Below are positions 47,147-58,840 of a DNA stretch of 64,000 nucleotides, one piece after another. Numbering within the stretch: the stretch's first letter is position 1; each line of letters begins with the position of its first letter. The notes beneath the pieces were generated by a model that had not been told where the DNA came from, did not search any database, and saw nothing but the letters and a program-made list of their open reading frames with translations. The position numbers and the translations under genes were made by a program. The DNA lies in assembly GCA_020747065.1 (NCBI GenBank), contig JAGMVK010000015.1, positions 310,001-374,000 on the forward strand, in the 5' to 3' direction. Origin of the DNA: Cadophora sp. MPI-SDFR-AT-0126 (lineage: Eukaryota; Ascomycota; Leotiomycetes; Helotiales; Ploettnerulaceae).

Positions 47147-48261
47147 TGCTAAAGCCGAGTATGTATGTATGGAAGATAAGGTAAATGGGCTTGCTCTTAA
47201 GTTTTGATATTATCCAGATAGCTGGGGATGAAGGATAACAGTACCATAAGATGCAGTTGGTTGCCAAGCCTTGATGAGTAAGAAAGTTTGTGTGACGAAA
47301 GCACTGCGCTTGCGATTTGCCGATCTCTTTGTAGCATACCGCTTCTAAATCCTCCGGAGTTTGGGACCAGTGGTCTTTTACTTTTGTACTTCTGGCAAAC
47401 GAAATTTCGTAGATATAGGGTCAGGCAAATATGCAGCTTGGGTATTCTATGGTGCTTGTTGATCACGCTTCGTGGAACTGTAGACATCTCAAAAAAGGTC
47501 AACTTGAAGCTTGATTCATGTTTAATCAAGGATCGATCACAATGTTTCGCCTAATAAAAGGCTTGCAGAAGGACTTGTGTGTTTTAATATGCATCAAACC
47601 CCAGTGTGGATTCCGAATTATGAAGTGTGATCTGAAGCGGGTACTTGAGTCACAACATCCGGACTTGAACAGAGCCACAACATGATAGCCAAACTTCGGT
47701 AAAAAGTTCATTTCCCATGATTCATGGCTATTGGTTCTTATCGTCTATTTTAAGTAAGCTCGATAAAGGGAGAAGTAGGCTTAGAACTCCATCCTTTGTC
47801 TTTCTTGGCCCGACCTGGACTGCCACTCCGCTACATTATTGTATATGCAGTGCACATGGATTGACAAAGAGTAATGAATAAAGGTACGACAGCAGTTTTC
47901 AAATTTTCATTGTCAAGGACAAAGATCTATTGTCTACAACAATTGTCTTTTTGAAAGTGCTTCAGACCCCCTACAATACTTCCAGACCGGATGAGACCAC
48001 AAGAATTTCTTTGTTCCCTAGCAGTGATCATGCTCTGCCAACAGTCTATAAAAAAGTACATCCCTCTTCTATCCCCAAGCCAGATCAGATCCAATCCGTA
48101 TAGTTCTTCTTCACTATTCTTTTTGCAGTTCGTCCTCAATCTTTCATTCAACTTTCAACTTGGCCGAATTGTTTTTGCTTGCTCAAGACATTCTTTGATA
48201 GAATCCTCAGCAGCTTACATATATACTCTACCAACAAATCACTTTCTACATTCCATACACA
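47147..48261. other. Divergent intergenic region, 1.1 kb
   Basis: Between the small membrane protein (-) and the CCHC protein (+). Apart from a TATA-like box near 48047, nothing specific is seen. Frames of up to 110 codons (47197-47529 minus) lack features. Confidence 0.5.
48047..48055 (+). promoter_or_regulatory. TATA-box-like element upstream of CCHC gene
   Basis: TATAAAAAA lies about 215 bases before the ATG at 48262. It is followed by a pyrimidine-rich stretch (48060-48175) of the kind that surrounds fungal transcription starts. Its role is inferred from position only. Confidence 0.35.
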
Positions 48262-49065
48262 ATGGGAGTACGAGGACGCGGAGGCAATGGTGGTGGCAGA
48301 GGCCGAGGAAATGAGAATGGGAATGGGAATTGGAATGGAAATGGGAACAGAAATGGTAAGGGAGGCGCTGGCGCCAAAACATGCGACATCTGCGGCAAGG
48401 TTGGTCATGTTGCCCAAAACTGTCGGTCCGCAATTCAAGACAAGAAGTATTGCATCAACTGCAAAATGACCAATCACAATACTGCAGACTGCACCAGAGG
48501 AGGCAAGAAGCCCCAGAAGCAGATAACATTCACCAATACTGAGACGGCACTGAGCACCAAACGGATCAAAAGACCTTGCAGATTCTGCGCAGAGATGCAC
48601 TTGGACAAAGACTGCCCAAATAAAACTGGCGGAAACGGAACAGTCATGACCACTTATCAGGGTGATTCTGTATACAGAGACGTCTTCGGCCCTCCAGAGT
48701 ACTCGCCTTTTTGCCAACATTGCGGCGGCGAACATCTCAATGCCAACTGCCCGAGAATCGTCCAGCACCCAGTAAATCAATACCAGTATCAGCGGTATCC
48801 TGCACAGCCAGTGCAGTATATACCACCAGCCAAGAGTCTCTGGGATACCTGCGATGAGATTGACGAGGAGTTTGTGGTTGGTGACCCCTGGTATCCGGCT
48901 ACGAATATGGGGCCAGTGGATCCGAACCAATTCCCAACCCACTACACCCAGGTGGTGTGCGCTGCAGTGTACCAGCAACAGAACCAGAGGGTAGATAGAG
49001 ATGGTGATTTCTATATGGATTCGATGGACTGGGAATATGAGGATCCTAAGCTGCCTAGATGGTAA
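48262..49065 (+). CDS. CCHC zinc-knuckle protein with four knuckles, probable RNA-binding protein
   Basis: Single exon, 267 residues. An RGG-like and Asn/Gly repeat N-terminus (GVRGRGGNGGGRGRG, then GNGNWNGNGN) precedes four zinc knuckles at residues 41-54, 64-77, 106-118 and 151-163. The first two have the classical C-x2-C-x4-H-x4-C spacing (CDICGKVGHVAQNC, CINCKMTNHNTADC). The last two use C-x2-C-x3-H-x4-C (CRFCAEMHLDKDC, CQHCGGEHLNANC). A Gln/Tyr/Pro-rich linker and an acidic tail (DSMDWEYEDP) follow. RGG plus knuckles points to single-stranded nucleic acid binding, as in the CNBP/Gis2 family, though Gis2 has seven regular knuckles. No reverse transcriptase or protease is near, so this is not a Gag remnant with intact partners. 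An antisense frame (48148-49089) is a shadow. Confidence 0.88.
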   Translation: MGVRGRGGNGGGRGRGNENGNGNWNGNGNRNGKGGAGAKTCDICGKVGHVAQNCRSAIQDKKYCINCKMTNHNTADCTRGGKKPQKQITFTNTETALSTKRIKRPCRFCAEMHLDKDCPNKTGGNGTVMTTYQGDSVYRDVFGPPEYSPFCQHCGGEHLNANCPRIVQHPVNQYQYQRYPAQPVQYIPPAKSLWDTCDEIDEEFVVGDPWYPATNMGPVDPNQFPTHYTQVVCAAVYQQQNQRVDRDGDFYMDSMDWEYEDPKLPRW

Positions 49066-50198
49066 GTTAGGATTGTGGGCTGGTCCCAAATCAAGATTTA
49101 AGCTTGATGCTTTGTAATATGATTGGATTGTTTGTTCTGAATCTGATCTCAGCTAACGTGAAATGTCCAATTTCCGAAAAATCTCTCGAATGGTCACTGG
49201 CTATGATGCGATGGAGAAGGACTCTTTTCTTTTCATGCCTCAGCGCATCACCTCATGGTTGTTTATGTTTTGAATTGTCAGTGGGGCAGTTAAGCGAGTG
49301 GGCTGTAGCCCCTCAACATCACGTTGAAATTTAGGTGTGCCTCCAAGAGTCATGGCTCTGATATCTCCCCTGTTGGATGAAGATTGAATTTAAAGCTTAT
49401 GTGAGCATTATGAAGCTATTTCTTCATCGAAGGTGAGAACATTTTGACCTTGCAATAAATATGTAATTGTTCATAATATCAGGAAAGAGCAGTTGGACAA
49501 TGTGAGTCGATCGTTGCTCATTCACTACCAAGGTTTCCTACGTTCCACCTAAGTAAACTGCATTTGACGAAGGAAAGAGCTACAGGAGGTTGTCTATATC
49601 AAGTGGCGTTTCTCCTCCATTAAACCTCCAATCTACAACACAATCTACAATACAACCTTTGCCTGAAAGTGTGTTCAAACGTCGCACCCACAAATCAAAT
49701 TGGACTTTCGCCAGGCTTGATTATTACCTGCCTTTGCATCTTCATTTACTTTTGGTCTTCATTCTTCTCAACTGATCTCCAAGACCGGAGAATTAACGAG
49801 TCACCTTTGAGTCTTGAGTCGACTGGAACTCCGCCATTTACAACTGATACATTTCTCCCTTCCCACTTCCTCCATAGGCCTTCCACCATCTGTCCACCAT
49901 ATTGGTCGATAATGACCATTGCAAGACCAAATATAGTCACACAAATCTAACACTTATCGAATAAGTTGAATCAAGCTTTTGATTACTGCTCAGCTCTCAA
50001 AGGTCTAGGTAAGCTCCCCTACAGCTTATGTCAAATTTGAGTCTGGATTAACAGAATTTTATTTTCACCTTTGGTGGTTTTCACATTAGAACAATACTGA
50101 TCTTGACTTAGAATGACTCTCCATTCTCTAGGTTAGACAGAGATCTAGCTGACTACATTACTCATCGTCTTCATCTCGAGCCTGGAGACCCAGTCAAT
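49066..50198. other. Intergenic region, 1.1 kb
   Basis: 3' UTR of the CCHC gene and promoter of the next plus-strand gene. Short frames (up to 93 codons) only. AT-rich, with no repeats of note. Confidence 0.5.
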
Positions 50199-51759
50199 AT
50201 GCCTCGTGTGGCAAAAGGAGGAGCGTTTAGACCGTTTCGGGAGCTGCCCGTATCAGGTTTCCGGCCATACAATGTCTTGCAGCATCCCAATACAAAAGCT
50301 GCTAATAAGCGTGCTGAGCCTATACACTTGCATGATGACGCTGATGATCAAGTCAATGATAGTATGGAACAGATCCGAGATTCCAATGAGGCATGAAGCG
50401 ATGCTGACGATAACAGTTGATGAGATCATGAGTGATAATGCGGCTACAGACGACTCAGAAGAGCGGGGAGTATCCGTGGCAGTTTCTATTACCGGCGAAC
50501 ATCACAGTTCCCAGAATTCTGTTCTCAAGCCAATTGAGACAGTCGAGGCGATTGGTGACTACGACTTTCTGCCAGACGTTTCCGATCACGATGAAGATAT
50601 GTCTGATGGCTCCTCTACTGGGGAAGATGAGCAAGAGATGCTCGATGATGTCACGATAGGAAACAATGCAGTCAATACAGCTCTCGATTCGGTCAATGCA
50701 GTGGATAGAGTCGATTCAGTCAGTCCTGTTGATGCAGAAGCAGAGCGTACCAAGAAAGAGGCTGAGCGACAGAAGAAGGATGCTGAGCGAGCCAAGAAGG
50801 AAGCTGCTGATGAAGTCATCAAGATCTTTGCTAGAAAGCATCCTTCTACTCTGGAGAAGGAGATGAAAATCTGCCTTGAGGAGATCATCGAACTGGGCAT
50901 GAACTCGAAAAAGAAGAACAAGCCAATCAAGATGTCGAGGTTATTCAGAGCTGTTAAGCGATGTGGAATAATCCAAAAAGCTTCCGCCCTCAAGTATGCC
51001 AACGCAACCGAAGGCCGGAAGAAGTCGAGTAAATACACAGCATCGACAACCAAGCACCCCAAGACGACAAAAGAAATCAAGGCTCGCATTTCCGGAAATG
51101 AAGAGCTGAAGAATCCTTGGTCTGGATCGGCGAAATCTGCATCAGCGCTTCCAGACGGCGGGCTGCTCATGCGAGTCACAGATGAATCAAGCCAGGCAAA
51201 ACTGTACCCGGACCAGGGCTTCCTATCGGGCGGATTCGAAGCTGATTTGAAAACTGCAAGCGGCCGTCGAGAAGCCATGAAGTTACATCTGAGCTGGAGG
51301 AATCGAAAGCCAACTGTGTTCATATCTACCACCGGATGTGCTATTGATTTTATCAAATGGCGTGTCGAACATATGCTAAAGCGTGACGGCAAGAAGCCTT
51401 CCAGATGTACCGTCAAGCTGACATACATCAATGCTAATGTACGAAAGGCGGCAGGACTGCCAACATTGCGTGTCAAGGAAGAGATGGCTCGGTACAAACT
51501 CTCAGCCAGTGGCATCAGAGACGAACCCTGGTTCGAACACGAATACATCCTGCCTTTCCGGGTAGGTCCGAAGGAGATTGTGGCCACTCACTGCTGGATC
51601 GCTGTTAAGGAATACATGGCCGTTCACCAGTGTGACTATGCTGCATTCCACAGAGCTATTGTCTTGCCCGCATTAGCAGAGCACGAAGCAGCGAGGAGAG
51701 AAGGTCGTGAAGTCAATGCCAAGAACAGCTGTGTTTGCTGGCACTGCTGCGATTCTTGA
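50199..51759 (+). CDS. Charged coiled-coil protein of unknown function
   Basis: Exons are 50199-50361 and 50417-51759 (501 residues). The 55-nt intron has gtatgg, a CTGAC branch site and taacag, and it resolves an otherwise puzzling frame change after the first exon. The N-terminus is basic and Pro/Phe-rich (MPRVAKGGAFRPFRELPV), followed by an acidic segment. Next is an obvious Lys/Glu heptad-like repeat (ERTKKEAERQKKDAERAKKE, about residues 170-190). The second half looks folded, with KPTVFISTTGCAIDFIKW and CTVKLTYINANVRKAAG, and it ends in Cys-rich NSCVCWHCCDS. I see no known domain. Such proteins are often lineage-specific. A long antisense frame (50586-51587) is a shadow caused by codon bias. 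Confidence 0.75.
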
Positions 51760-52845
51760 AACTCAACATGGAGCCGGAAAAAATGAAGTATGAAGTATAG
51801 TACCACTTTCTGCAAAATCAGACGACATCTTTCGAACGATGGAGGCTCGCATTTACTTCCCAATTCAACATTGCTGGAAACGACATATGGGGTAAAATAT
51901 GGAGGACATATCAACATTCAGAGCTCAATACTACGATAGTGGTAAGCATTTCTTACGAGCAGCAAATATCTCCAGTGTACATAGTCGATGGTTGACCAGC
52001 CATGAAACTTGCACATGGCCGGGCACCACTGAAATGGCTACACGCATCATCAACACAATTCTAGACAAAATTTTAATTGTTCTAGACAAAATATATGAAC
52101 AATTTCTAAATAGATTGCTTACTTCTCTCGTGACTTCAAAAATCGTGAAATGAATCAAAATCCCAGACATTTCGGGGCACTTGTCATGGACCCGCGAGCT
52201 GTGTTCAGGCCTTCAAAGGCCTTCTTTCAGATTTCTTGTGTGGTGGTCCAAGATGTCTCGTTCAGGACAAAGACAAGTGCCCAGACCAAAACTCCGATCA
52301 TGTACGCAAGGTATTAAACATCAGGGATTCTTTCAACCCAGAACGCCTCGATCAAATAAACTTTCAAAGAAAGATCCGGAGTCCCGCAAAGTGGATCGTT
52401 TGAGTCGTTGTCCCAAGCCGATTCCCGAGATCACACCAAATCGAGCCTGTGAAATGGCAACTTGGTTCACAATCGTGTTGACCGTGCCAGAGCTGCAGTA
52501 CAGAGAAAGGAAGGAGTTCGCACTGGAAATAAATTGCCACGAAGTATTTCCCCCTTTTCTTTTTGTTTACTGCTTACCCATTTGCCCTGTGCCGCAAACA
52601 CTAAATAATCCTGCAGAAGTCCATGAGAGTCGTGATTGGACCCCCCTGAATCCCCAGCCGCCAGCGATACTGTACCCCTGGCCTGTCAGCCTCGAGTTGG
52701 TGCAGCCGGTGGAAATCCCCAAAGTCTATTTCTCGTCCGTCGAGTTCGGACAATCGCTCTCCACAACTCCACCTCTCCGCCTCGTCGCCTTGCCCTCGCC
52801 CTCAAGAGGGCCGTCAACACCGGCAAGCTGGCGAAATTCAACATC
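51760..52845. other. Intergenic region, 1.1 kb
   Basis: Between two plus-strand genes. The frame 52181-52849 (222 codons) starts in a poor context and runs out of frame over the start of the next gene. Its composition does not look coding, so I read it as leader sequence. The frame of the next gene is also open upstream to about 52636 but without an ATG. Confidence 0.5.
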
Positions 52846-54718
52846 ATGAAGTGGTTCAAAAAGAAGAACAAGAAGGCGCGCTCGCAGGAGGACCTCAAAG
52901 CTACTCGGACCTTCCCGCAATATGCAACCCCACCCGTGTCAAGGGAGACATTAGCAAGACTCCCTGTCCCCATACTCGAGCGCATTTTTGCGTTCGTCTG
53001 CCCGCACGCGAAGGACGAGACATATGAGAGCTGCGAGGACTCAGCCGCGGAGGATACTTGCATGCTATGCGATCTACGCGATCTGTCGCATTGCGCGCAA
53101 GTCTCAAGGAAGTGGAGAGCTGCAGCTGCCAATGTCTTGTAGGTTCCTCCTCCGGCCTCTTCGGACCCCACTGACAGGGCGCTCGCAGATACCACAGCAT
53201 TCGAATCGATGCCGTTCACTACTGCGAACTCGAAGATATCCTGGCGGAGAAGCGGAAGCGTCGATCCTTCATGCGACACAATGCCGAACCTGAAGATACT
53301 GCGGCAGCGAGGCTGAAGTTTCTGGCCAGAACTCTTCATGAGAACAAGGGCGGATTTGCGCTGAATGTACAGTACTTGAAGACCCCATATATGACAAGAG
53401 AGACCTGCAAGCCCGATCTAGCGAGGACGGTGGCATGCTGTCCAAATCTACGATACGTCGACCTCCCCGAAGGCGTTTTCCAAGATGACCCCTCTTGCAA
53501 TACCCTCAAACAAGAAGTACAAGGAAGATGCCCGGAATTGAGGAAGATGACATATGTTCGGGGCGCTGAGAGAGGGTTGGAAATGCTGGCGAGTGGACAT
53601 CAATGGCATAATTTGGAGGTACTAGAGCTTGGGAAGCTGAACGTGGATCCTACAATCCTACGACAAGCATTGGGATCACTTCCAAATCTACATGCGCTCA
53701 AGGTTACGGATATGATCTCGTTCCATGACCAGCTCTTCCAGCACAGCGACTACCTCCCTCCTTTTCCGGCCCTGGCCGAAATGATATTCGAGAATACACC
53801 CAACCTCACAGCAGAAGGTCTGGTAGCATACCTATTCCGCTCCGATACACAGAACGCCCTCAAGACTCTGTCTTTGACGACAACGGGTTGCCATCCCCCA
53901 AATTTGCACCGAATTCTGGCGGTCGCTCCGAGATTAGAGCACTTATCCATCACTGAATCAGTCATTGCTTCCTTCCCAGCTGGAGATACTCCAACGCTTC
54001 AGTCAAAATCTCTCAAGACCTTTCACTACGAAATCACTTCAGCAGATTCTGCCAATGTTTATGCCAATACCACTGCAAGCCACTACGCCTATCTCACTAG
54101 ATCTTTGATGTCTGGAGGACTGCCTTCTCTGAAGGAGCTCTATGTTCGAGGTAGGCGTTACATTTGAGCATTAGAAAACTTCAGCTAACGAAATTTAGAT
54201 CCCGATTTCCCAGAAACACTCCTGGATCTCGCACCGCCTCTACCTGGCTTTGCCACTGATCCTGATAATTTTGCTCCTCCAATGCCACACAACCCTTTCG
54301 CTGCCCATACTACAAATCAAAATAGACTCAGCTCCAACAATCCATTCGCTAAAATGCAGACTGGGTAAGCATTCGCCGAAGACTCGCGTGCGGTGTAGCT
54401 AACATTTCCAGACCAGGATTGAGGCAAGAACTGCAGGTCTTTAGCAAAGGACTGGACGAGATGGAGTGGAACTTCTCCAAAGTCCAACCGCCGGCTCGTG
54501 GAAGAAGAGGCAGCGCGACAGCTCCAAGACCAGTCAGCTCATACGGCCTCAGCGACAGCATGGGCAAGGGCTGGCAATCCGCAAGTGGTGGTGCTCGAAA
54601 GAGTGTTATTGTCGGCAATGGATTTGGTGGATTCCTTGCTGTACCTTCTGATGGCGGCAGACCAAGCAGCTCAGCGGGTGAAAAACGACGAGGAAGCCAG
54701 TATGATATGTGGCGCTAA
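52846..54718 (+). CDS. F-box-like protein with leucine-rich repeats
   Basis: Exons are 52846-53138, 53189-54150, 54199-54364 and 54412-54718 (575 residues, phases consistent). After a very basic start (MKWFKKKNKKARS) comes an F-box-like segment (ETLARLPVPILERIFAFVC at about 30-48, then LRDLSHCAQVSRKWRAAA). It is interrupted by a Cys/acidic insert. The middle is a series of degenerate leucine-rich repeats (CPNLRYVDLPEGVF, NLEVLELGKLNVD, LPNLHALKVTD, APRLEHLSITESV). The tail is Pro/Asn/Gly-rich with a C-terminal tryptophan. Known F-box/LRR proteins recruit substrates to SCF ubiquitin ligases through Skp1. The F-box assignment here rests on pattern and position. Substrate unknown. The ATG at 52846 is the first in frame. 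Confidence 0.84.
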
Positions 54719-55918
54719 CAGTCAGTTCCCTTTTGGGCGCTGGATAATCCAGGATTTCGTTACTTTCTCGGTCGTCGACTATACCAGGTGTCTTTGCATG
54801 TTGACTTGTGTATAGTTGCTGGACAGGTGGTTATTTGATGCTTTACGATTTTGTATGAGTGGGAAAAATGGGTTACTCTCAGGCTGGCTCGGACCTGCAT
54901 TTCACTTCATGGAGGTATACCCCTAGCGTTTTTACGATAACAATGATATTGTCCCCAAGTCACTTGGTTTCTGTTTTCTCATCCTGCGAGCCTCGTGCAC
55001 CGGCCTTTTCTTTACTTAAGTAATGCACCAAGAAGGGTACGGCCCGTGCACAGAAATCGCGATATGCAACAATTGTTTCTTTTTCCCTCTCGTTCCCCCG
55101 TCACCGCGCGCATGCATCGGATCGCATCTTCCCTCCCTCCCTCATCCGCATTTCCGCTGCGGCATGTCACTTGGCGCGTCACAAGCCAGCACAGGCTTCG
55201 TGTGAGTCTCGAGTATTGTCGCCAGGCGGGAAATTCACGCCGTATTTGACTTGCATGGCGATTCGCTAGATTCGCTCGTAACTGATAGAGAATGGGATTT
55301 TTTGTGCTTTTGTTTTGTTTTCTTTTTTTGGTTGTACCAAAATGGATGTAAGGTGTGGAGAAAGATGTGGTTGAAGGCTTGGCCAGGTGAACCTGGGTTA
55401 TCAGATTTCTCCGAGATTCAGAAGGCCGTTGATCGTTTCAGCTGGGGTAAAGACTGGCTTTTCATGAGCTGCGAATATGCAGCATCCAGGGGTCCGTCGC
55501 CTGGAATCATTCCATATGGAAGGATCTTCATTCACATCATCACGTGACGATATATTTGTTCTCGTTGATCGAAAGCAACAGCGCCACTACTTAATGCGGT
55601 TGAGATACTTTGTTGCAAGTCGTACTTGCATGTGAAGGGGGTTACTGTTGTCCAGCTCTATGCCATATCTTCAATTCTGGTTCAGGTTTTTGGCTTAGCT
55701 GTATGGAATATGAGTTTGTTGGGATTTGCAAAAGCTTCACTTGTCTGAACATTATTTGCTTGCCATCTCGTCATTATCTAGGTCTACAGCTCTGTGTAAG
55801 AATCCAGAGCTTAAAATATTTCCCGCCAATGCAATCGAAACTCTTTCAAATTTACCCCATGTCGAATCCAAATATCATTTGCTACAGAACTAGCCCAATC
55901 TCTTCCCCAACTCACACC
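54719..55918. other. Convergent 3' intergenic region, 1.2 kb
   Basis: Lies between the F-box-like gene (+) and the transporter gene (-), so both 3' UTRs fall here. Frames such as 55251-55547 have no recognisable feature. Confidence 0.55.
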
Positions 55919-57629
55919 TCAAGACTTCACCTCCGGCGCCGCAGTGACATTCTCCCTCTCCGAAATACCACCCTTCTCTATATCCCCTTTCGCAGTCGGA
56001 TCATCCGCCAGAATACCTGCTTGTGCCTTCGAATCATTCCCTCCCATACCCACCTCCGCCACCGCAAACTTATCGGCCACATCTCTATACGCCGGCACGA
56101 AGTTCACACAAAACGCATAACTGAAAGCTGCCACGAAGAACGCAAGCGGCACAGTCATAGCAATAGCCGTCGAATTATTCGCATCAGCCGCAGCGCCAAG
56201 CAAAGGAGGCACGACCGCTCCCCCACTCACACCACCTACAATCACTCCCGAGCCGCGCTTCGTGTATTTCCCCAAGCCACGCATACCGAGCGCCACGATC
56301 GTGGGGAAACATATACTCTCGAAGAAGAGCGTGACGTAGAGCATCGACATGCCGGTGTTCTGGCGCTGAGTGATGGACGGCGCGACGAAAACGATGCACA
56401 TGCCTAGGAAGATGAGAAAGACCCAGCGAGGCCGTATGAACTTCATCAAGCCGACACCGACGAATCGCCCGAGTGCGAAAGCTCCTTGTGCGCCGGCGAG
56501 GAATTTCGCGGCGAGAGAGGAGTCGGTGTTGCGGCGTGTCTCGTCGACGTAGTTGATGAAGTAGCTGGCGATGGCGACTTGTGCACCGGTGTAGCAGAAC
56601 TGCGCGAAGGCGGCGTGGAAGAGACGGTATTGCTTGCGGAAGGGTTTGATGTCTTCGTTGGCGTGGGTTTCTTCGGCTTGGAAGGCCATGTCTGCGTCTG
56701 TGATTTCGGGGATTGGAGAGCTGGCAATGAGTCTAGTCAGATCTCTGATCTCGTTTTAATTGAGCTGATTATGTGGGAGAGGGGGCACTCACAAGTAGAA
56801 GACTACTGCTAGGAGGAACACGAAACATGCGATGGCTAGGTAAACCCATTGCACGCTCTTCAGTGATTTAGTGTCGTCGCCGGTCTGTTTGAAGAAGACG
56901 TAGGACCCTAGAACAGGTGCTACAACGGTTCCGATTCCGTTAAAGGCTTGTGAGATGTTGATTCTCATCTCTGCATAGCGAGGAGGTCCGCATACTTCAC
57001 GAGTAACCATCAGTCGTCCGCTACATGATAGAGAATTGTAGCCAAAAGGTCACTTACCAGTGATATATGGGTTGGCAGCAGTTTCTAGTGAACCCAAACC
57101 ATTACCGATGATGAAGATAGCAGCACAGAATCCGCCAAAAGAGCGATGAAGAAGACAAGGCCAGGCAACTAGGGCGCCAATACCGTACAAACAGAGACCC
57201 CAAATGAAGACGGGCTTGTAGCCATAGTGTCGAAGAATCCAATTGGCGTGTCCGAGAGAAGCGAGAGGATATGCTCTGAAGTCGATGTCAGTCAATACGC
57301 CGTGGAGAGGCGGAAGTGGGGATTCGTTTTCTGCATACCCAAAATATGCAGCCTGTAACCCCGAAGACCTCGCTCTTGTGATATTCAGTGTATTCTGAAA
57401 ATGTTTATTCAGTGTATCGAGAAGTCCGTACGAGAAGCCCTGTTCATGTTTGCATTAGAGATCTTTCCTCTAGATAATTCTTGAAAAGTGCGAAGAAGCA
57501 ACATACCCAAAGGAAGAACAAAATCGTGACCAGGCAGATCGGATAGATCGACTGCCGCAACGTCAACTCTGCAGCATTGGTCTTCTGATCATCCCGCGTT
57601 TTTAGCGAGTGTTTCTTGAATATCGTCAT
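55919..57629 (-). CDS. MFS transporter of the fucose/glucose-galactose permease (FucP) type
   Basis: Plasma-membrane or vacuolar 12-span symporter. Five exons (57629-57507, 57439-57339, 57275-57058, 56994-56793, 56720-55919) give 481 residues with consistent phases. The start of span 1 and the following loop (ILFFLWGFSYGLLDTLNKHF) is the FucP-family hallmark. Further matches are GNGLGSLETAANPYI and INISQAFNGIGTVVAPVLG. The central cytosolic loop separates two six-span halves, and the hydrophilic C-tail is Asp/Lys-rich. Family members carry L-fucose, glucose or galactose with protons. It is divergently arranged with the Zn2Cys6 gene at 58841, so the two could share regulation. Its sugar-permease type makes a role as a toxin exporter for the nearby NRPS unlikely but not excluded. 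Confidence 0.92.
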
Positions 57630-58840
57630 ATTTGCAGCACTTCAATGTCTCTCGCTTGTGAAGTCAACAATTCGAATTCACGTCTTGGTAAAGAAAGAAC
57701 GTGAAGTTAAGGACCAGATCGCGTGGAAATTCATTCGAATATGTTTTCGAATCGGAGCGCCACGTCTATTTAATGTAGCACTGCTACCTCATAGCATACA
57801 TAGAAAGCGATGTTCATGATCGACAAAAGCTACCTGCTTCGTTACATCGGTCGACTGCGGGGTAAGTCTCCTCCCCGCGAGATGGAGGCTTGGCATATCC
57901 TTGCTGCGAATAATAATTGGTGGATGCGCACCTTGTTGCGTTTTGAGTTTTCTGGCTCGGCGTAATTATTCTTCGAGAACAAGTTTGGCATTTCTAGACT
58001 CTCGGTAGTTCACACTGTGTAAGAGGATGTCTGGATGGCGTCAGCCACGTGAAGAAGAGTGACGTTGGGGGCTGAGATAAGGCGTCGGGAGGAAAGCTAA
58101 TTGTTTCTCCCAGGCTGGTGCCAGGATACAACATAAGGCAATCATCATCAACATACCAGAATTTTTGCCTGGCTATTCTGACACTTTGACCGTCAAATGA
58201 GTTCGCCCAATTTAGCGTCACCTGTTAACAACAATCCGTCCTGAAGCGAGGATATTCTCGATTTCACATGCGGTATCATCATGCTGTACATTGCATGCCG
58301 GCGCGAGTGGGGAATGTACGAGCTGAAGTTCACGATTGGTTCATTTTATTTCAACTGTACAATTGCTATGCTATCGTTCTTTCGCGTCCTTGCTAATGTT
58401 TGTCTTCTCTGCTCCATTCTATTTTCGAAAATCTGATTTCTTGCTACCTTGCAGGTCGGACCATCTTAGTCATGGCGCTGTCAAGAATCCGATCTCAAGC
58501 CATTACAATCCATAGCTGAACTGAGTTTATTACAAATCGTTGCTTATGTCAGTTCAACATGCTTATGGCTGTCTCCCCCGCTCCACATTGGAGCGGCAAA
58601 ATGCAGGATAACCTTGCATCGGCTTCATCTCTTGTTTGAGCCTTATCGCAAGGATATCACCGGGGAGCTGAAATCGTTAGCCTTTTCTTTGTCCAATTCA
58701 CCTCTTGTTGATGGTGTTCTGATCATTCTGATCATCTAAGGCTCGAGACATGTCCCGTCTACGACCTTAAGAATAAGAGAAGCACGTTATCCAAGGACAA
58801 ATGTTTGCGTGAGCTTTTCTGCCACGACTTTCCAGTCGCC
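57630..58840. other. Bidirectional promoter region, transporter and regulator
   Basis: The 1.2 kb between the transporter start (-) and the regulator start (+) must drive both. Zn2Cys6 proteins usually bind CGG triplets. Single CGG/CCG triplets occur, but I see no clear palindromic CGG-Nx-CCG pair by eye. No gene-like frame is present. Confidence 0.5.

Noticed and set aside
48148..49089. Minus-strand 313-codon frame
   Set aside because: Complete antisense shadow of the CCHC protein, whose four zinc knuckles are unmistakable.
50586..51587. Minus-strand 333-codon frame
   Set aside because: Antisense echo of the charged protein; the sense frame has a proper start, an intron and protein-like composition.
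52181..52849. Plus-strand 222-codon frame before the F-box-like gene
   Set aside because: Poor composition, and it runs out of frame across the start of the next gene; read as leader sequence.
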